64,000 bases of DNA from the NCBI GenBank assembly GCA_028289425.1, contig JANQPL010000016.1, positions 62,001 through 126,000 of the forward strand, in the 5' to 3' direction. Source of the stretch: Alphaproteobacteria bacterium (GTDB lineage: Bacteria; Pseudomonadota; Alphaproteobacteria; JANQMY01). Shown here piece after piece: positions 8,836-16,871 of this stretch. Numbering within the stretch: position 1 is the first letter of the stretch; the number at the start of each line of letters is the position of its first letter. The notes under the pieces are model-generated. The model saw only the letters and a program-made list of their open reading frames with translations, did not search any database and was not told where the DNA came from. Made by a program: the position numbers and the translations under genes.

Positions 8836-9369
8836 TTACGGAATGCGCGGGATCTGCAGAACCCGGCGCGGCTTCAAATAAAACGTGTCCGTCAGCACCG
8901 GATTGAGAATATAGAAATCGGCGAAGGGAGAGTCATAGACAAAGGTCACCTCCGCCATGATCACGCTGCCGCCGGGGGTCAACAGGCCGCTCGGCAAATT
9001 GACGGTAGAGCCCACGCCCCGCGGTGTGGTTTGAAAGCCATCACTCCACAACACCGTCGGGACACCGTTATTGTCGGCCACGCTCGACACAACGATTTGA
9101 ATGCCGGCCGCGTTGTAAGGCTGCATGATCGAACTTGCCGCCGTGAAAACGTCGGTAATGTCGTTGTTGTTGATCTGCGTTGCCTGGGCGACGATGTCGG
9201 CGGTGGCCGATGCCACGGTCGTCACGCGCCGGTCGACGGTCATCACATCTGAGATCTCAACGCCGCCGAAATAGAACGCGATCATGATGGGGGAGAGGAT
9301 CGCAAACTCGACGGCCGACAGGCCGCGAACGTCGCGCCAGAATGTGGAAAGTTTTGCCATCTTTCTCAT
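8836..9369 (-). CDS. TadE-like minor pilin
   Basis: A 177-residue pseudopilin-like membrane protein. The N-terminus carries the TadE motif RDVRGLSAVEFAILSPIMI, a hydrophobic segment with the conserved Glu after a Gly, as recognised by the prepilin peptidase of Tad systems. The rest is a periplasmic beta-rich domain. The start ATG overlaps the stop of the upstream TadE-like gene (ATGA), so the two are translated together. It belongs to the tad locus and probably forms part of a pilus tip or initiation complex with TadE and TadG. Confidence 0.82.
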   Translation of the reverse strand: MRKMAKLSTFWRDVRGLSAVEFAILSPIMIAFYFGGVEISDVMTVDRRVTTVASATADIVAQATQINNNDITDVFTAASSIMQPYNAAGIQIVVSSVADNNGVPTVLWSDGFQTTPRGVGSTVNLPSGLLTPGGSVIMAEVTFVYDSPFADFYILNPVLTDTFYLKPRRVLQIPRIP

Positions 9370-9959
9370 TGGACCAAGTCTCCAAATGGCTCGTTCCGGA
9401 AAACCGCGGTCGCAACGAGCAGGCGGTTGTTGCCGGACATGTTGGCCATGCCGGAACCGATGATCGGCAACATGACCGGATAGGAATAAAAGACGCGGAC
9501 AACCACCACGTCGCCTTCCTGACCTGGGTCGAACACATAATTGGTTTGGAATTCGCCCTGCGCATTCAGCGGCGGCGGCATTTGCACGTTGCCGAAACCG
9601 TCAAAAGTGCGCACGTCGAATTCCATGCTGGAACCGCAGTTCAACATGAAGCCCACTTCGTCGCAGATCGCGTTTCGGAAATCTTGCTGCGTAAAGTTTG
9701 CGGCTTGCGCCTGCCCGGTTCTGATGTCGCGCGCCGCTTCGGAAACGCCGTTCTCGAGCGTGAATGTGGCAAAGAACACCAACATTGTTTCGATTAAGGC
9801 GAACAACAATGCAAAGAACGGGGTTGCGACAATCGCAAATTCAAGACTGGCGACACCGCGCTTGTCTTTGCGCAGGCGTCTTGATGACTTTGTCAGTCGG
9901 AAAAGATTGCCAATGCCAGGCGCCCTCATGCTGCGCGCGCATTCGATTAGCTGTTTCAT
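9366..9959 (-). CDS. TadE/TadG-like pilus assembly protein
   Basis: A 197-residue minor pilin-like protein. A basic cytoplasmic stretch precedes the processing region KRGVASLEFAIVATPFFALL, which matches the TadE signature with Gly before the cleavage zone and Glu in the hydrophobic helix. The periplasmic part contains two cysteines (AICDEVGFMLNC) that could form a disulfide. The ATG at 9959 with AGAGA upstream is preferred over the TTG at 9974. It is transcribed divergently from tadG across an AT-rich spacer and coupled to the next TadE-like gene. Confidence 0.82.
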   Translation of the reverse strand: MKQLIECARSMRAPGIGNLFRLTKSSRRLRKDKRGVASLEFAIVATPFFALLFALIETMLVFFATFTLENGVSEAARDIRTGQAQAANFTQQDFRNAICDEVGFMLNCGSSMEFDVRTFDGFGNVQMPPPLNAQGEFQTNYVFDPGQEGDVVVVRVFYSYPVMLPIIGSGMANMSGNNRLLVATAVFRNEPFGDLVQ

Positions 9960-10241
9960 GATCTGTCTCTTCAAGCATATCAGGCGAAGGGCCGGTCAAG
10001 CCCGATCCGGCGCGTCGCGTTTCAGCCATTTCTCCACGCGCTTATATTTTCTCAACAGCTCTCAATATACTCCTTATACAAACGGTCTGAATTATCGAAA
10101 ATTTGAGGAAGCCTTTGATCCAAAAAGAATTTTCGAAAATTTTAAGGTTGGGAGATTGTTAACTTGCCGGGCGGAGACTGCCTTGCGCGGGGGCTGATGT
10201 GCCACGGGGCGGCACAAAGAGTGAGTGAGGCAGTGAAGAAG
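9960..10241. other. AT-rich divergent promoter region between tadE and tadG
   Basis: A 282-bp spacer, markedly AT-richer than its surroundings, that must contain promoters for both the leftward tadE pair and the rightward tadG. It contains a repeated TCGAAAATTT element, listed separately. The part nearest tadG (10164-10241) is open in the tadG frame, so an earlier TTG or GTG start for tadG cannot be excluded. Confidence 0.5.
10095..10142. promoter_or_regulatory. Repeated TCGAAAATTT boxes, one inside a 14-bp palindrome
   Basis: TCGAAAATTT occurs at 10095-10104 and again at 10133-10142. The second copy is part of the perfect palindrome AATTTTCGAAAATT at 10128-10141. Two like-oriented copies 38 bp apart in a divergent promoter region look like an operator for a dimeric regulator, but no regulator is known from the sequence. 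Confidence 0.35.
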
Positions 10242-11828
10242 ATGCGGCAGTTCTGTAGGAGTGCTGTGGCTGATCTTTGGTTATTCTGTACCGGGATCTT
10301 CCGTCAAAAATATCTAACCCCAGCAACAGGTTCTTTGTTTTCCAGATGGCGCCGCTGCCAAAGCGCGAACGTCGCCATGATCTTCGGCCTGAGTCTGGTG
10401 CCGATCATTCTTGCGGCCGGATCTGCGATCGACGTGTCGCGGGCGCTGGTCGTCCGGTCAAGGCTGTCCCAGGCCCTTGACGCGGCGGGCCTCGCGGTTG
10501 GCGGTACGATCGGCCTCAATGAAGCGCAAACGCAACAATTGGCGCAGAATTATTTCGATGCCAATTATCCGGCCGGCGAACTGGGCATTCCCGGCACGCT
10601 GCAAGTGGCGCAATCCGGCAACATTATTTCGTTGAGTGCATCCGCAACGCTGAACACCATGATTATGTCCATTGTCGGCATTCATACGATGACAGTGGGC
10701 GCGGCGGCGGAAATCACACGTGAATCGCGCGGTCTAGAGGTGGCTCTGGTGCTCGACAACACCGGTTCAATGTATTGGAACGGCAAGATCGCGGCTCTGA
10801 GGGATTCCGCAACCAGCCTGATCCATATTTTGTTCGGCGAGAATGCGTTTCCCGAAAATCTGAAAGTGTCGTTGGTACCCTTCGTCACCTCGGTCAATAT
10901 CAATGCCGACAGTTTCGAAATGGACTGGATGGATGTGAACGCCAATGCGCTCCACCATGGTGAGAATTTCGATGAGACCGGCGGCCAAGTGAATCACTTC
11001 GATTTGTTCGATGGCATCGGCAATACGCAATGGAAGGGCTGCGTGGAACTGCGTGCCGATCCGTTCGACACCGAAGACACGGCGCCCGATGTGGGCAATC
11101 CGAACACGCTGTGGGTACCCTATTTTTGGCCGGACGAACCCAGCGGGTTTTCAGGCTACTACAACAGCTATCGCTCTGACGGTGTGAGCGGTACGGTCGA
11201 GGTGCGCCAGGCCAATTGGGCGAAGTATGACGGATCCAACGTGTCGATTGACGAATATCCGTCAAGCACGCGCGGGCCGAACAAAAGCTGCCCGCAAGCC
11301 TTGTTGCCGTTGACCAACGACCGGGACGAAATCCTCGACAACATCGGGGATATGCGTCCCTGGTTTAACAGCGGCACTAACATTGCCGCGGGCCTCGCCT
11401 GGGGCTGGCGGGTGTTGTCGCCGACACTTCCGTTTACGGAAGGTACGGCTTATGACGACGAAGACTGGCAGAAAGCGATTGTGCTGTTGACCGACGGCCG
11501 CAATGAGGTGGTTGCGCAGAGCACCCACAACGTGTCCGATTACACAGGCTACGGATATCTGTCTCAACAGCGTCTTGGAACTCAGGACAATGAGACGGCC
11601 GTCACACGCGTGAATGAGAACGTCTCGGAGATGTGTACGAAGGTGAAGGCCCAGGGCGTTCGCGTCTACACGATCACGTTTCAGCTCACGGATCCCGATG
11701 TGGAGGCGATCTTCGATGCCTGTGCTACCGATCCGGCACTGCACTTCCGCTCGCCGACCAATGCGGAGCTGGAGCTGGCATTCCAGGCGATCGCACAGGA
11801 CCTCAGTAATCTTCGTCTCAGTCAGTAG
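10242..11828 (+). CDS. tadG: TadG-like pilus assembly protein with von Willebrand A domain
   Basis: A 528-residue protein from the ATG chosen at 10242. A transmembrane segment near residues 45-65 (NVAMIFGLSLVPIILAAGSA) precedes the periplasmic part. A von Willebrand A fold begins at VALVLDNTGSM, a metal-ion-dependent adhesion site of DxTGS type, and continues to AIVLLTDGRNE. The C-terminal region includes a Cys pair typical of TadG (CTKVKAQGVRVY, IFDACATDP). In Tad systems TadG is thought to act in pilus initiation or surface attachment. Alternative starts at 10164 (TTG) or 10221 (GTG) cannot be excluded. The gene ends at a strong bidirectional terminator. Confidence 0.85.
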   Translation: MRQFCRSAVADLWLFCTGIFRQKYLTPATGSLFSRWRRCQSANVAMIFGLSLVPIILAAGSAIDVSRALVVRSRLSQALDAAGLAVGGTIGLNEAQTQQLAQNYFDANYPAGELGIPGTLQVAQSGNIISLSASATLNTMIMSIVGIHTMTVGAAAEITRESRGLEVALVLDNTGSMYWNGKIAALRDSATSLIHILFGENAFPENLKVSLVPFVTSVNINADSFEMDWMDVNANALHHGENFDETGGQVNHFDLFDGIGNTQWKGCVELRADPFDTEDTAPDVGNPNTLWVPYFWPDEPSGFSGYYNSYRSDGVSGTVEVRQANWAKYDGSNVSIDEYPSSTRGPNKSCPQALLPLTNDRDEILDNIGDMRPWFNSGTNIAAGLAWGWRVLSPTLPFTEGTAYDDEDWQKAIVLLTDGRNEVVAQSTHNVSDYTGYGYLSQQRLGTQDNETAVTRVNENVSEMCTKVKAQGVRVYTITFQLTDPDVEAIFDACATDPALHFRSPTNAELELAFQAIAQDLSNLRLSQ

Positions 11829-11847
11829 GGCGTAGGCGGATAAAAAG

Positions 11848-11879
11848 AAAGCCCCCATCCGAAATCGGGTGGGGGCTTT
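11848..11879. terminator. Bidirectional intrinsic terminator between tadG and the orphan secretin N-domain gene
   Basis: The arms AAAGCCCCCA and TGGGGGCTTT enclose a further CCG-AAAT-CGG stem. The leftward RNA ends in a clear U-rich tract (CTTTCTTTTT). The rightward tract is weaker (CTTTGTTGTT). It separates two convergent genes. Confidence 0.9.
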
Positions 11880-11900
11880 GTTGTTGGGAAAGGAATTCCG

Positions 11901-12437
11901 TTAGCGTTGGCCGGAAGCTTCCTTGCCGATATTCAACTTGTTACGGACTTGCGCTTCAGCGTCGACGAATTCCTGGTTGAAGTCACCGGGTATCAGAGAC
12001 CGTTCACAACGAGGAGCGCAGGTGAAGCTCACTTGCCCGGCACCGCGATACAATGTCATGTGATGCGGCATGGTCGTCGTGACGCTGATGGGTATATTGG
12101 CAATTTGTTGGTTGCCGCTGTCGAGAGCAATCACATTGGTCGTGCCAAAGTTCCGTCCAAGGACGAAAAGCAGATTGCCCTTTTGAACGGAGACATCCGC
12201 GATAGACGGATTGCCGACGACCACCGTTGCCGCGTTGCGTTCCAGCTCCAGCATGGTCGAGTTGTCGATCGGGACAACGACGATGCTTTGCCGTACTTCT
12301 TCATATTCAAAATCATCGAAGCTGCCGTCCGCTTGCGCGGGCCCGGCGACCGCAAGGGCACACAGGGCTGTTCCGACCGCCCCCCAGACCGCCGCCCGGC
12401 AGGCCTTGGCCGGCTGCTTCCGACTAAGAGTTTTCAT
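11901..12437 (-). CDS. Stand-alone pilus secretin N-terminal domain protein (CpaC N-domain paralogue)
   Basis: A 178-residue exported protein. A basic N-terminus and hydrophobic segment ending AVAGPAQADG form a signal peptide. Residues 50-120 (MLELERNAATVVVGNPSIAD, GNLLFVLGRNFGTTNVIALD) match the N-terminal domain of CpaC in this same locus (ATIIELPVAARDVLVSDPEI, LLGRKVGQTNAFFFDESGNQ). Here there is no secretin barrel. Two cysteines (CAPRC) follow. Such orphan N-domain proteins occur in alphaproteobacterial tad loci, and a periplasmic role in secretin assembly is inferred. It is convergent with tadG. Confidence 0.8.
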   Translation of the reverse strand: MKTLSRKQPAKACRAAVWGAVGTALCALAVAGPAQADGSFDDFEYEEVRQSIVVVPIDNSTMLELERNAATVVVGNPSIADVSVQKGNLLFVLGRNFGTTNVIALDSGNQQIANIPISVTTTMPHHMTLYRGAGQVSFTCAPRCERSLIPGDFNQEFVDAEAQVRNKLNIGKEASGQR

Positions 12438-12718
12438 GCCACGTCCTCACTGTCTTGGCGGCTGTGCGCCCGACGCCCACAGCCGCTTTTGGAGCAAAAT
12501 GGCGGCAATTAATGAACACTTCGCAAAATTGAAGATTTACTTAAAACGCGAATAGTTGCGGCTGACAGTCAAACCGGTTCGTTCAAATTTTAGGCAAATA
12601 AAAGACAAGTATTTAGTACAAGTATATGTAAAAATATAAGTGAAAACAGGGACTTAAGTTACGAAATATTACTGCAATTAAGACCTTCTTAAGATCTTTT
12701 ACTTATCGTGCAATGGAA

Positions 12719-12742
12719 GGTCGCGATGGAAACGTCGCGGCC
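12719..12742 (+). other. Stem-loop in the Flp pilin mRNA leader
   Basis: GGTCGCGA and TCGCGGCC can form an eight-base-pair stem (one T-G pair) around an eight-base loop, 54 bases before the pilin start. It may stabilise the mRNA; this is inference. Confidence 0.45.
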
Positions 12743-12785
12743 ATACGAGACGGAACCTCTCACTTAGATAAGACGTCTTAAATGC

Positions 12786-12791
12786 AGGAGG
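12786..12791 (+). promoter_or_regulatory. Ribosome binding site deciding the Flp start
   Basis: AGGAGG lies five bases before the ATG at 12797. An in-frame ATG at 12782 lies upstream of this site and is therefore not the start. Confidence 0.85.
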
Positions 12792-12796
12792 CAGTA

Positions 12797-12964
12797 ATGA
12801 CTAAAGTTCTTTCACGTTTTTGGCACGACCAAACCGGGGCGACCGCGATCGAGTATGGTCTCATCGCGGCAGGTATCGCCGTTGCGATTATCGGCACCGT
12901 CAACACCCTTGGCGGCGGCTTGAACACCCAGTTCGGTAACGTGAACACCAACCTGGGCGGTTAA
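12797..12964 (+). CDS. flp: Flp-family type IVb prepilin
   Basis: A 55-residue prepilin, the major subunit of the Tad pilus. A short leader MTKVLSRFWHDQTG is followed by ATAIEYGLIAAGIAVAIIG. The Gly before Ala, the Glu at position +5 and the adjacent Tyr are the classic Flp cleavage and assembly residues. The C-terminal part is Gly/Asn-rich (GGGLNTQFGNVNTNLGG). The start is fixed by a perfect AGGAGG. It is transcribed from its own AT-rich promoter region and is followed by hairpins that probably insulate it from the cpaA-tadC operon. Confidence 0.96.
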   Translation: MTKVLSRFWHDQTGATAIEYGLIAAGIAVAIIGTVNTLGGGLNTQFGNVNTNLGG

Positions 12965-12973
12965 TGGCAACCG

Positions 12974-13008
12974 GCTCGACGGCGGTCGCCTAGGCCCGCC
13001 GGTCGAGC
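12974..13008 (+). other. Hairpin directly after the Flp gene
   Basis: GCTCGACGGCGG can pair with CCGCCGGTCGAGC, with a single bulged base, nine bases after the stop. No T-tract follows, so it may protect the 3' end of the pilin mRNA rather than terminate it alone. Confidence 0.55.
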
Positions 13009-13022
13009 GCCCAACCCATTCG

Positions 13023-13062
13023 AGGCCGGATGGCGTCCTTGTGGACCCGCCGGCCTTGTTTG
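13023..13062 (+). terminator. Terminator-like hairpin between flp and cpaA
   Basis: AGGCCGG and CCGGCCT form the base of a hairpin with an inner GTCC-TTGT-GGAC stem. It is followed by TGTTTGATT. Partial read-through into cpaA is possible. Confidence 0.6.
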
Positions 13063-13178
13063 ATTCTAAGGGCTCGTAAAGCCGTTTAAGGGGTCGGTAA
13101 GGCAACTGGGCTAGATTGAGGGCTTGCGGCCAGGCTGTGAACAGGTTGGCGCTTGATTCGTCAATCGAAGTAGTCCCA

Positions 13179-13700
13179 ATGCAAGACCTGATCTCGCCAT
13201 TGTCCCTCGCCGTCCTCACCGTGTTTCCCGGCTGTATGTTGATCGCCGCCTTCACGGATTTGGCCACCATGACGATCCCCAATCGTCTGTCGATTGCATT
13301 GGTCGCTGGCTTTACTGTTCTGGCCCTGTTGACGGGCATGCCGCTTGTGGAAGTCGGGATTCACTTCGCCGTGGGTTTCGGCGTTCTTGTGCTTGGATTT
13401 ATTCTTTTCGCGCTAAACCTGCTCGGAGGCGGCGATGCAAAGTTTGTGGCGGCCACAAGCTTGTGGATGGGGCTGTCGGGCCTGCTTCCCTTCTTCGTCA
13501 CCTTTGCCATGATCGGAGGCCTGTTCGGCTTGCTGATTATTTCTTTTCGGCAATTGCCCTTGCCGTCCTTCTGTGTCCGCTATCAGTGGATCACCCGGCT
13601 GCACGAGCCAAAGGGTGACATTCCCTACGGCGTTGCCCTGTCTATCGGTGGACTGATCGTTTTCCCAGAGACCGCCGTCTTCGCAATGTCTGTCGCTTAA
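13179..13700 (+). CDS. cpaA: Tad prepilin peptidase (CpaA/TadV)
   Basis: A 173-residue integral membrane aspartyl protease that cleaves the Flp leader and probably processes TadE-type pseudopilins. It is highly hydrophobic, with about four to six membrane helices. The two catalytic aspartates of type IV prepilin peptidases are visible in AAFTDLATMTIPN and LGGGDAKFVA. It lacks the N-terminal methylase domain of PilD, as usual for this short form. The ATG at 13179 is chosen because the sequence before it is not hydrophobic and the family starts this close to the first helix. Confidence 0.93.
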   Translation: MQDLISPLSLAVLTVFPGCMLIAAFTDLATMTIPNRLSIALVAGFTVLALLTGMPLVEVGIHFAVGFGVLVLGFILFALNLLGGGDAKFVAATSLWMGLSGLLPFFVTFAMIGGLFGLLIISFRQLPLPSFCVRYQWITRLHEPKGDIPYGVALSIGGLIVFPETAVFAMSVA

Positions 13701-13867
13701 TACTAAAAAGCGACAAATCCAAGAAACTGTATTTTTAATCATCTGTGAATAAATAGTTGCGAGGCGAGGGGCGCGCCAAGTATTCGCGCGTGCCTGCACC
13801 CAAAAAACTTGGGGCTTGTTTGGACCGGAATGGGGCTTGGTCCAAAGCTGGGAAAGGTCAGGAGACC

Positions 13868-14686
13868 ATGAGTGTAATGCGTATCCTAGTGCTCGGCATC
13901 GCTGTCGTGGCAGCTGGTGTTGCGGCTTTTCTTGTCAATACAATGCTCGGCGCCAATAACGGACCCGCGGTGGCAAGTGCGCCGCCGCAAGACTTGGCGG
14001 TCACGCAAGTGCTTGTTGCAAGCCGTAATCTGAGCATCGGCCATGCAGTGGGTTCGAGCGATCTGCGGTGGCAATCCTGGCCGGAAGAGGCGCTGACGGC
14101 CAGCTACATCACCAAGCGCCAGGCGCCTCAAGCGCGTCAAAAGAATGTGGGTGCCACGGTGAGGCAGCCGGTGCTTGCGGGTGAGCCCATCACAACGGCG
14201 AAAGTCATCCGTACAGAGAGCGCCGGGTTCATGGCGGCTCTTCTCGATCCAGGCATGCGCGCGGTTTCCGTGAAGATCTCGCCCGAGACCGGTGCCGGCG
14301 GTTTCATCCTGCCAAACGACCGGGTCGATGTGATCGTCACGCGCCGGACCATGAATGAGAGCGGCACGCGCGAGGGCTTCGAAAGCGAAACCATTCTCTA
14401 CAATGTGCGTGTTTTGGCGATCGACCAGAATTTCCAGGAAGAAGATGACAAGCAAACCGCCGTTGGCCGTATTGCCACGCTGGAGCTCACACCCCAGCAA
14501 GCCGAGACCATCGCGCTCGGCGAAGCCATGGGCGACTTGTCCTTAATCCTGCGCAGCATCGCGGACATGGGTGGTTCTGAAGCGGATCACGCAGGCAGAA
14601 ATCAAGGCAACGAGATCACCACGTCGGTCACGTTGTTACGGTATGGCGCTTCGACGCGCGTCCCAGTTGGAGGAGGTGCACGGTGA
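13868..14686 (+). CDS. cpaB: Flp pilus assembly protein CpaB/RcpC
   Basis: A 272-residue periplasmic protein anchored by an N-terminal helix (MRILVLGIAVVAAGVAAFLV). An SAF domain near residues 45-110 (VLVASRNLSIGHAVGSSDLR) is followed by the RcpC beta-rich domain (GMRAVSVKISPETGAGGFIL, NDRVDVIVTRR). CpaB supports the outer-membrane secretin, possibly by contacting peptidoglycan. AGGAG precedes the ATG. Its stop overlaps the GTG start of cpaC, so the two are coupled. Confidence 0.93.
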   Translation: MSVMRILVLGIAVVAAGVAAFLVNTMLGANNGPAVASAPPQDLAVTQVLVASRNLSIGHAVGSSDLRWQSWPEEALTASYITKRQAPQARQKNVGATVRQPVLAGEPITTAKVIRTESAGFMAALLDPGMRAVSVKISPETGAGGFILPNDRVDVIVTRRTMNESGTREGFESETILYNVRVLAIDQNFQEEDDKQTAVGRIATLELTPQQAETIALGEAMGDLSLILRSIADMGGSEADHAGRNQGNEITTSVTLLRYGASTRVPVGGGAR

Positions 14687-16128
14687 GCGCATTACAGAAA
14701 AACTTCTTGTGGGCTGCCACGACGCTTTTTGTGATGACAGTCCTGATGTGCAGCGCGGCCATGGGTCAAACCGCTGTCACCATCAACAATGGCAACGGCC
14801 CGAAGAGCCGGTCGATCGATATCGCCCTCAATAAGGCTACGATCATCGAATTGCCGGTAGCTGCCCGCGATGTCCTGGTCTCGGATCCTGAAATCGTCGA
14901 TGCGGTGGTGCGCACCTCGCGCCGGACCTATCTGCTAGGCCGTAAGGTAGGCCAGACCAACGCTTTCTTCTTTGATGAATCGGGCAATCAAATCCTCAGC
15001 CTGGAAATCAAAGTGGAACGCGACTTGGCCGGCCTTGAAGCCATGTACAGCCGGTTTATCCCGGATGCCCGCATCAAGATCGAATCCATAAACGACAATA
15101 TTGTGCTGGGCGGATTGGTGCCCAACACCGCGGCCGCCGAACAAGCTCGCGAAATTGCCGCGCGCTATGTGGGCAATGAAGAACAGGTCATGTCCATGCT
15201 GACGGTCGAGGGCGAAGAACAAGTGCTCTTGAAAGTGCGTGTCGCTGAAATGCAGCGCACGCTCGCCAAGCAGTTGGGCGTGGATACCCAAGCCGCCTTC
15301 TCCGTCGGTGAAGTAGCCTTCGACATCTTCACCGCGAACCCCTTCAGTCTTGTGGGTCAGCCCTTAAGCGCCGGCCGGCAGATTGCAAGTTTCACGCCCG
15401 GCGGCGACCAATATGACGCGACCATTCGGGCGCTGGAGCGTACAGGTTTGCTTCGTACCCTGGCGGAGCCAAACTTGACCGCTATCTCCGGCGAAAGCGC
15501 AAATTTCCTTGCCGGCGGTGAGTTTCCGGTGCCGGCATCGCGCGACCGGGACGGCAATGTGATTGTTGTCTTCAAACCGTTCGGTGTGGGCCTTGGTTTC
15601 ACGCCCGTTGTGTTGGGTGAAGGCCGTATTTCGCTGAAGGTGTCGACCGAGGTGAGTGAGTTGTCGAACGAAGGCGCGTTCACCTTGCAAGGCGGCGTGT
15701 TCATAGACCCCACCACGGGTCAGCTTTCCCAAGGTACGGGCATCACCATTCCGGCCCTGAGTGTGCGCCGGGCGGAAACCACCGTAGAGCTGCCCAGCGG
15801 CGGCAGCATCGTCATGGCGGGCCTGTTGGAGGAATCGACGCGCTCGAACATTGACGGTGTGCCGGGAGCGAAAGACCTGCCGGTACTGGGTCAGCTCTTC
15901 CGCAGCCGCGACTATCAGAATTCGGAAACCGAACTGGTTGTCATCGTGACCCCCTATTTGGTCGGCGGCGTCAATCAGGAGCAGCTGGCCAAGCCGACGG
16001 ATGGGTACGCGACCGCATCCGACATCGAAACAGCACTGATTGGCCGATTGAACGCGGTCTACGGCGTTGACAAGAAAGCGCCGCGCACCCGGACCCTTCA
16101 AGGGCCGGTCGGCTACATACTGGATTAG
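14683..16128 (+). CDS. cpaC: Tad pilus secretin CpaC/RcpA
   Basis: Outer-membrane secretin of 481 residues through which the Flp pilus exits. A signal peptide ends near AAMGQ. It is followed by the pilus N-terminal domain (residues 40-115), a BON-like segment (IKIESINDNIVLGGLVPNTA) and the secretin domain from about 180 to 430. That domain includes LLRTLAEPNLTAISGESANF and the C-terminal signature VPGAKDLPVLGQLFRS followed by ELVVIVTPYLV. The GTG start overlaps the cpaB stop. The length is normal for the family. Confidence 0.95.
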   Translation: MSALQKNFLWAATTLFVMTVLMCSAAMGQTAVTINNGNGPKSRSIDIALNKATIIELPVAARDVLVSDPEIVDAVVRTSRRTYLLGRKVGQTNAFFFDESGNQILSLEIKVERDLAGLEAMYSRFIPDARIKIESINDNIVLGGLVPNTAAAEQAREIAARYVGNEEQVMSMLTVEGEEQVLLKVRVAEMQRTLAKQLGVDTQAAFSVGEVAFDIFTANPFSLVGQPLSAGRQIASFTPGGDQYDATIRALERTGLLRTLAEPNLTAISGESANFLAGGEFPVPASRDRDGNVIVVFKPFGVGLGFTPVVLGEGRISLKVSTEVSELSNEGAFTLQGGVFIDPTTGQLSQGTGITIPALSVRRAETTVELPSGGSIVMAGLLEESTRSNIDGVPGAKDLPVLGQLFRSRDYQNSETELVVIVTPYLVGGVNQEQLAKPTDGYATASDIETALIGRLNAVYGVDKKAPRTRTLQGPVGYILD

Positions 16129-16139
16129 AGGGTGCTACC

Positions 16140-16871
16140 ATGAACAGACAAACATCTCGACCAATGATGAGAACCGTCCGTAAGCAAACAAAAGCCGGTG
16201 CGCGCAGCGCAATTCTTGTGGGTGTGGTTGCGGCGCTGGTTGCTTGTTCACCATTGAAAAATGGACCCAAGCAAGCGATCAGCGTGGAAGAAGCTCATCC
16301 CATCCAAGTGGATTCGGAAGTGGCATCCATGATGGTGCCTCTGGATACCAATCCGGGCAAGCTGTCGCCGCAAACGCGCCACGAAGTGCGCGCGTTTTTG
16401 GCCAGCTACAAAAGCCGTGGACACGGCGCATTCAGCATTACCAAGCCCGGCGATGAAACCAGCCGAGGCAATGCGGCACGCGTGGCGCGGGCCATCGACA
16501 AATTGGCCGATGAGCTAGGTGTGGGCGATCATTTGGTGACCCAAGCGTTCTATACGCCCGAGGATGGGCAGAACAACGCGCCGATTATCTTGAGTTATTT
16601 GCGCTATGTGGCCACCGCCAGCGCCTGCGGCGACTGGTCCGACGATGCGGCCACGTCCTACAGCAATACGCGTATGCCCAATTTCGGTTGTGCGACCCAA
16701 AACAATCTGGCGGCGATGGTGATCGATCCGCGCGATCTTCAAGTGCCGCGCACGCTCGATCCGGCCGATGTCAATCGCCGCCAAAAGGTCATCGAAGATT
16801 ACCGTTCGGGTCAGTCGACCGGGTCCGAACGGACCGAACAAGAATCTGGTCAAGTTAGCGAGGTGGAATAA
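16140..16871 (+). CDS. cpaD: Tad pilus lipoprotein CpaD
   Basis: A 243-residue outer-membrane lipoprotein. After a basic stretch and hydrophobic segment, the lipobox LVAC places the lipidated cysteine near residue 36. The body contains CpaD-family blocks such as SACGDWSDDAATSYSN and FGCATQNNLAAMVIDPRDL. It helps localise or stabilise the secretin. It starts 11 bases after cpaC and its last base overlaps the first base of cpaE. Confidence 0.93.
   Translation: MNRQTSRPMMRTVRKQTKAGARSAILVGVVAALVACSPLKNGPKQAISVEEAHPIQVDSEVASMMVPLDTNPGKLSPQTRHEVRAFLASYKSRGHGAFSITKPGDETSRGNAARVARAIDKLADELGVGDHLVTQAFYTPEDGQNNAPIILSYLRYVATASACGDWSDDAATSYSNTRMPNFGCATQNNLAAMVIDPRDLQVPRTLDPADVNRRQKVIEDYRSGQSTGSERTEQESGQVSEVE

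Larger units (their letters stand above)
12438..12796. other. AT-rich leader and promoter region upstream of the Flp pilin
   Basis: About 360 bp without a gene. The left end holds the promoter of the leftward secretin N-domain gene. The right part, from about 12570, is strongly AT-rich with A-tracts (for example around 12580-12660), as expected for the promoter of an abundantly expressed pilin. It ends with a stem-loop and a perfect ribosome site. I could not fix a -35/-10 pair with confidence. Confidence 0.5.
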
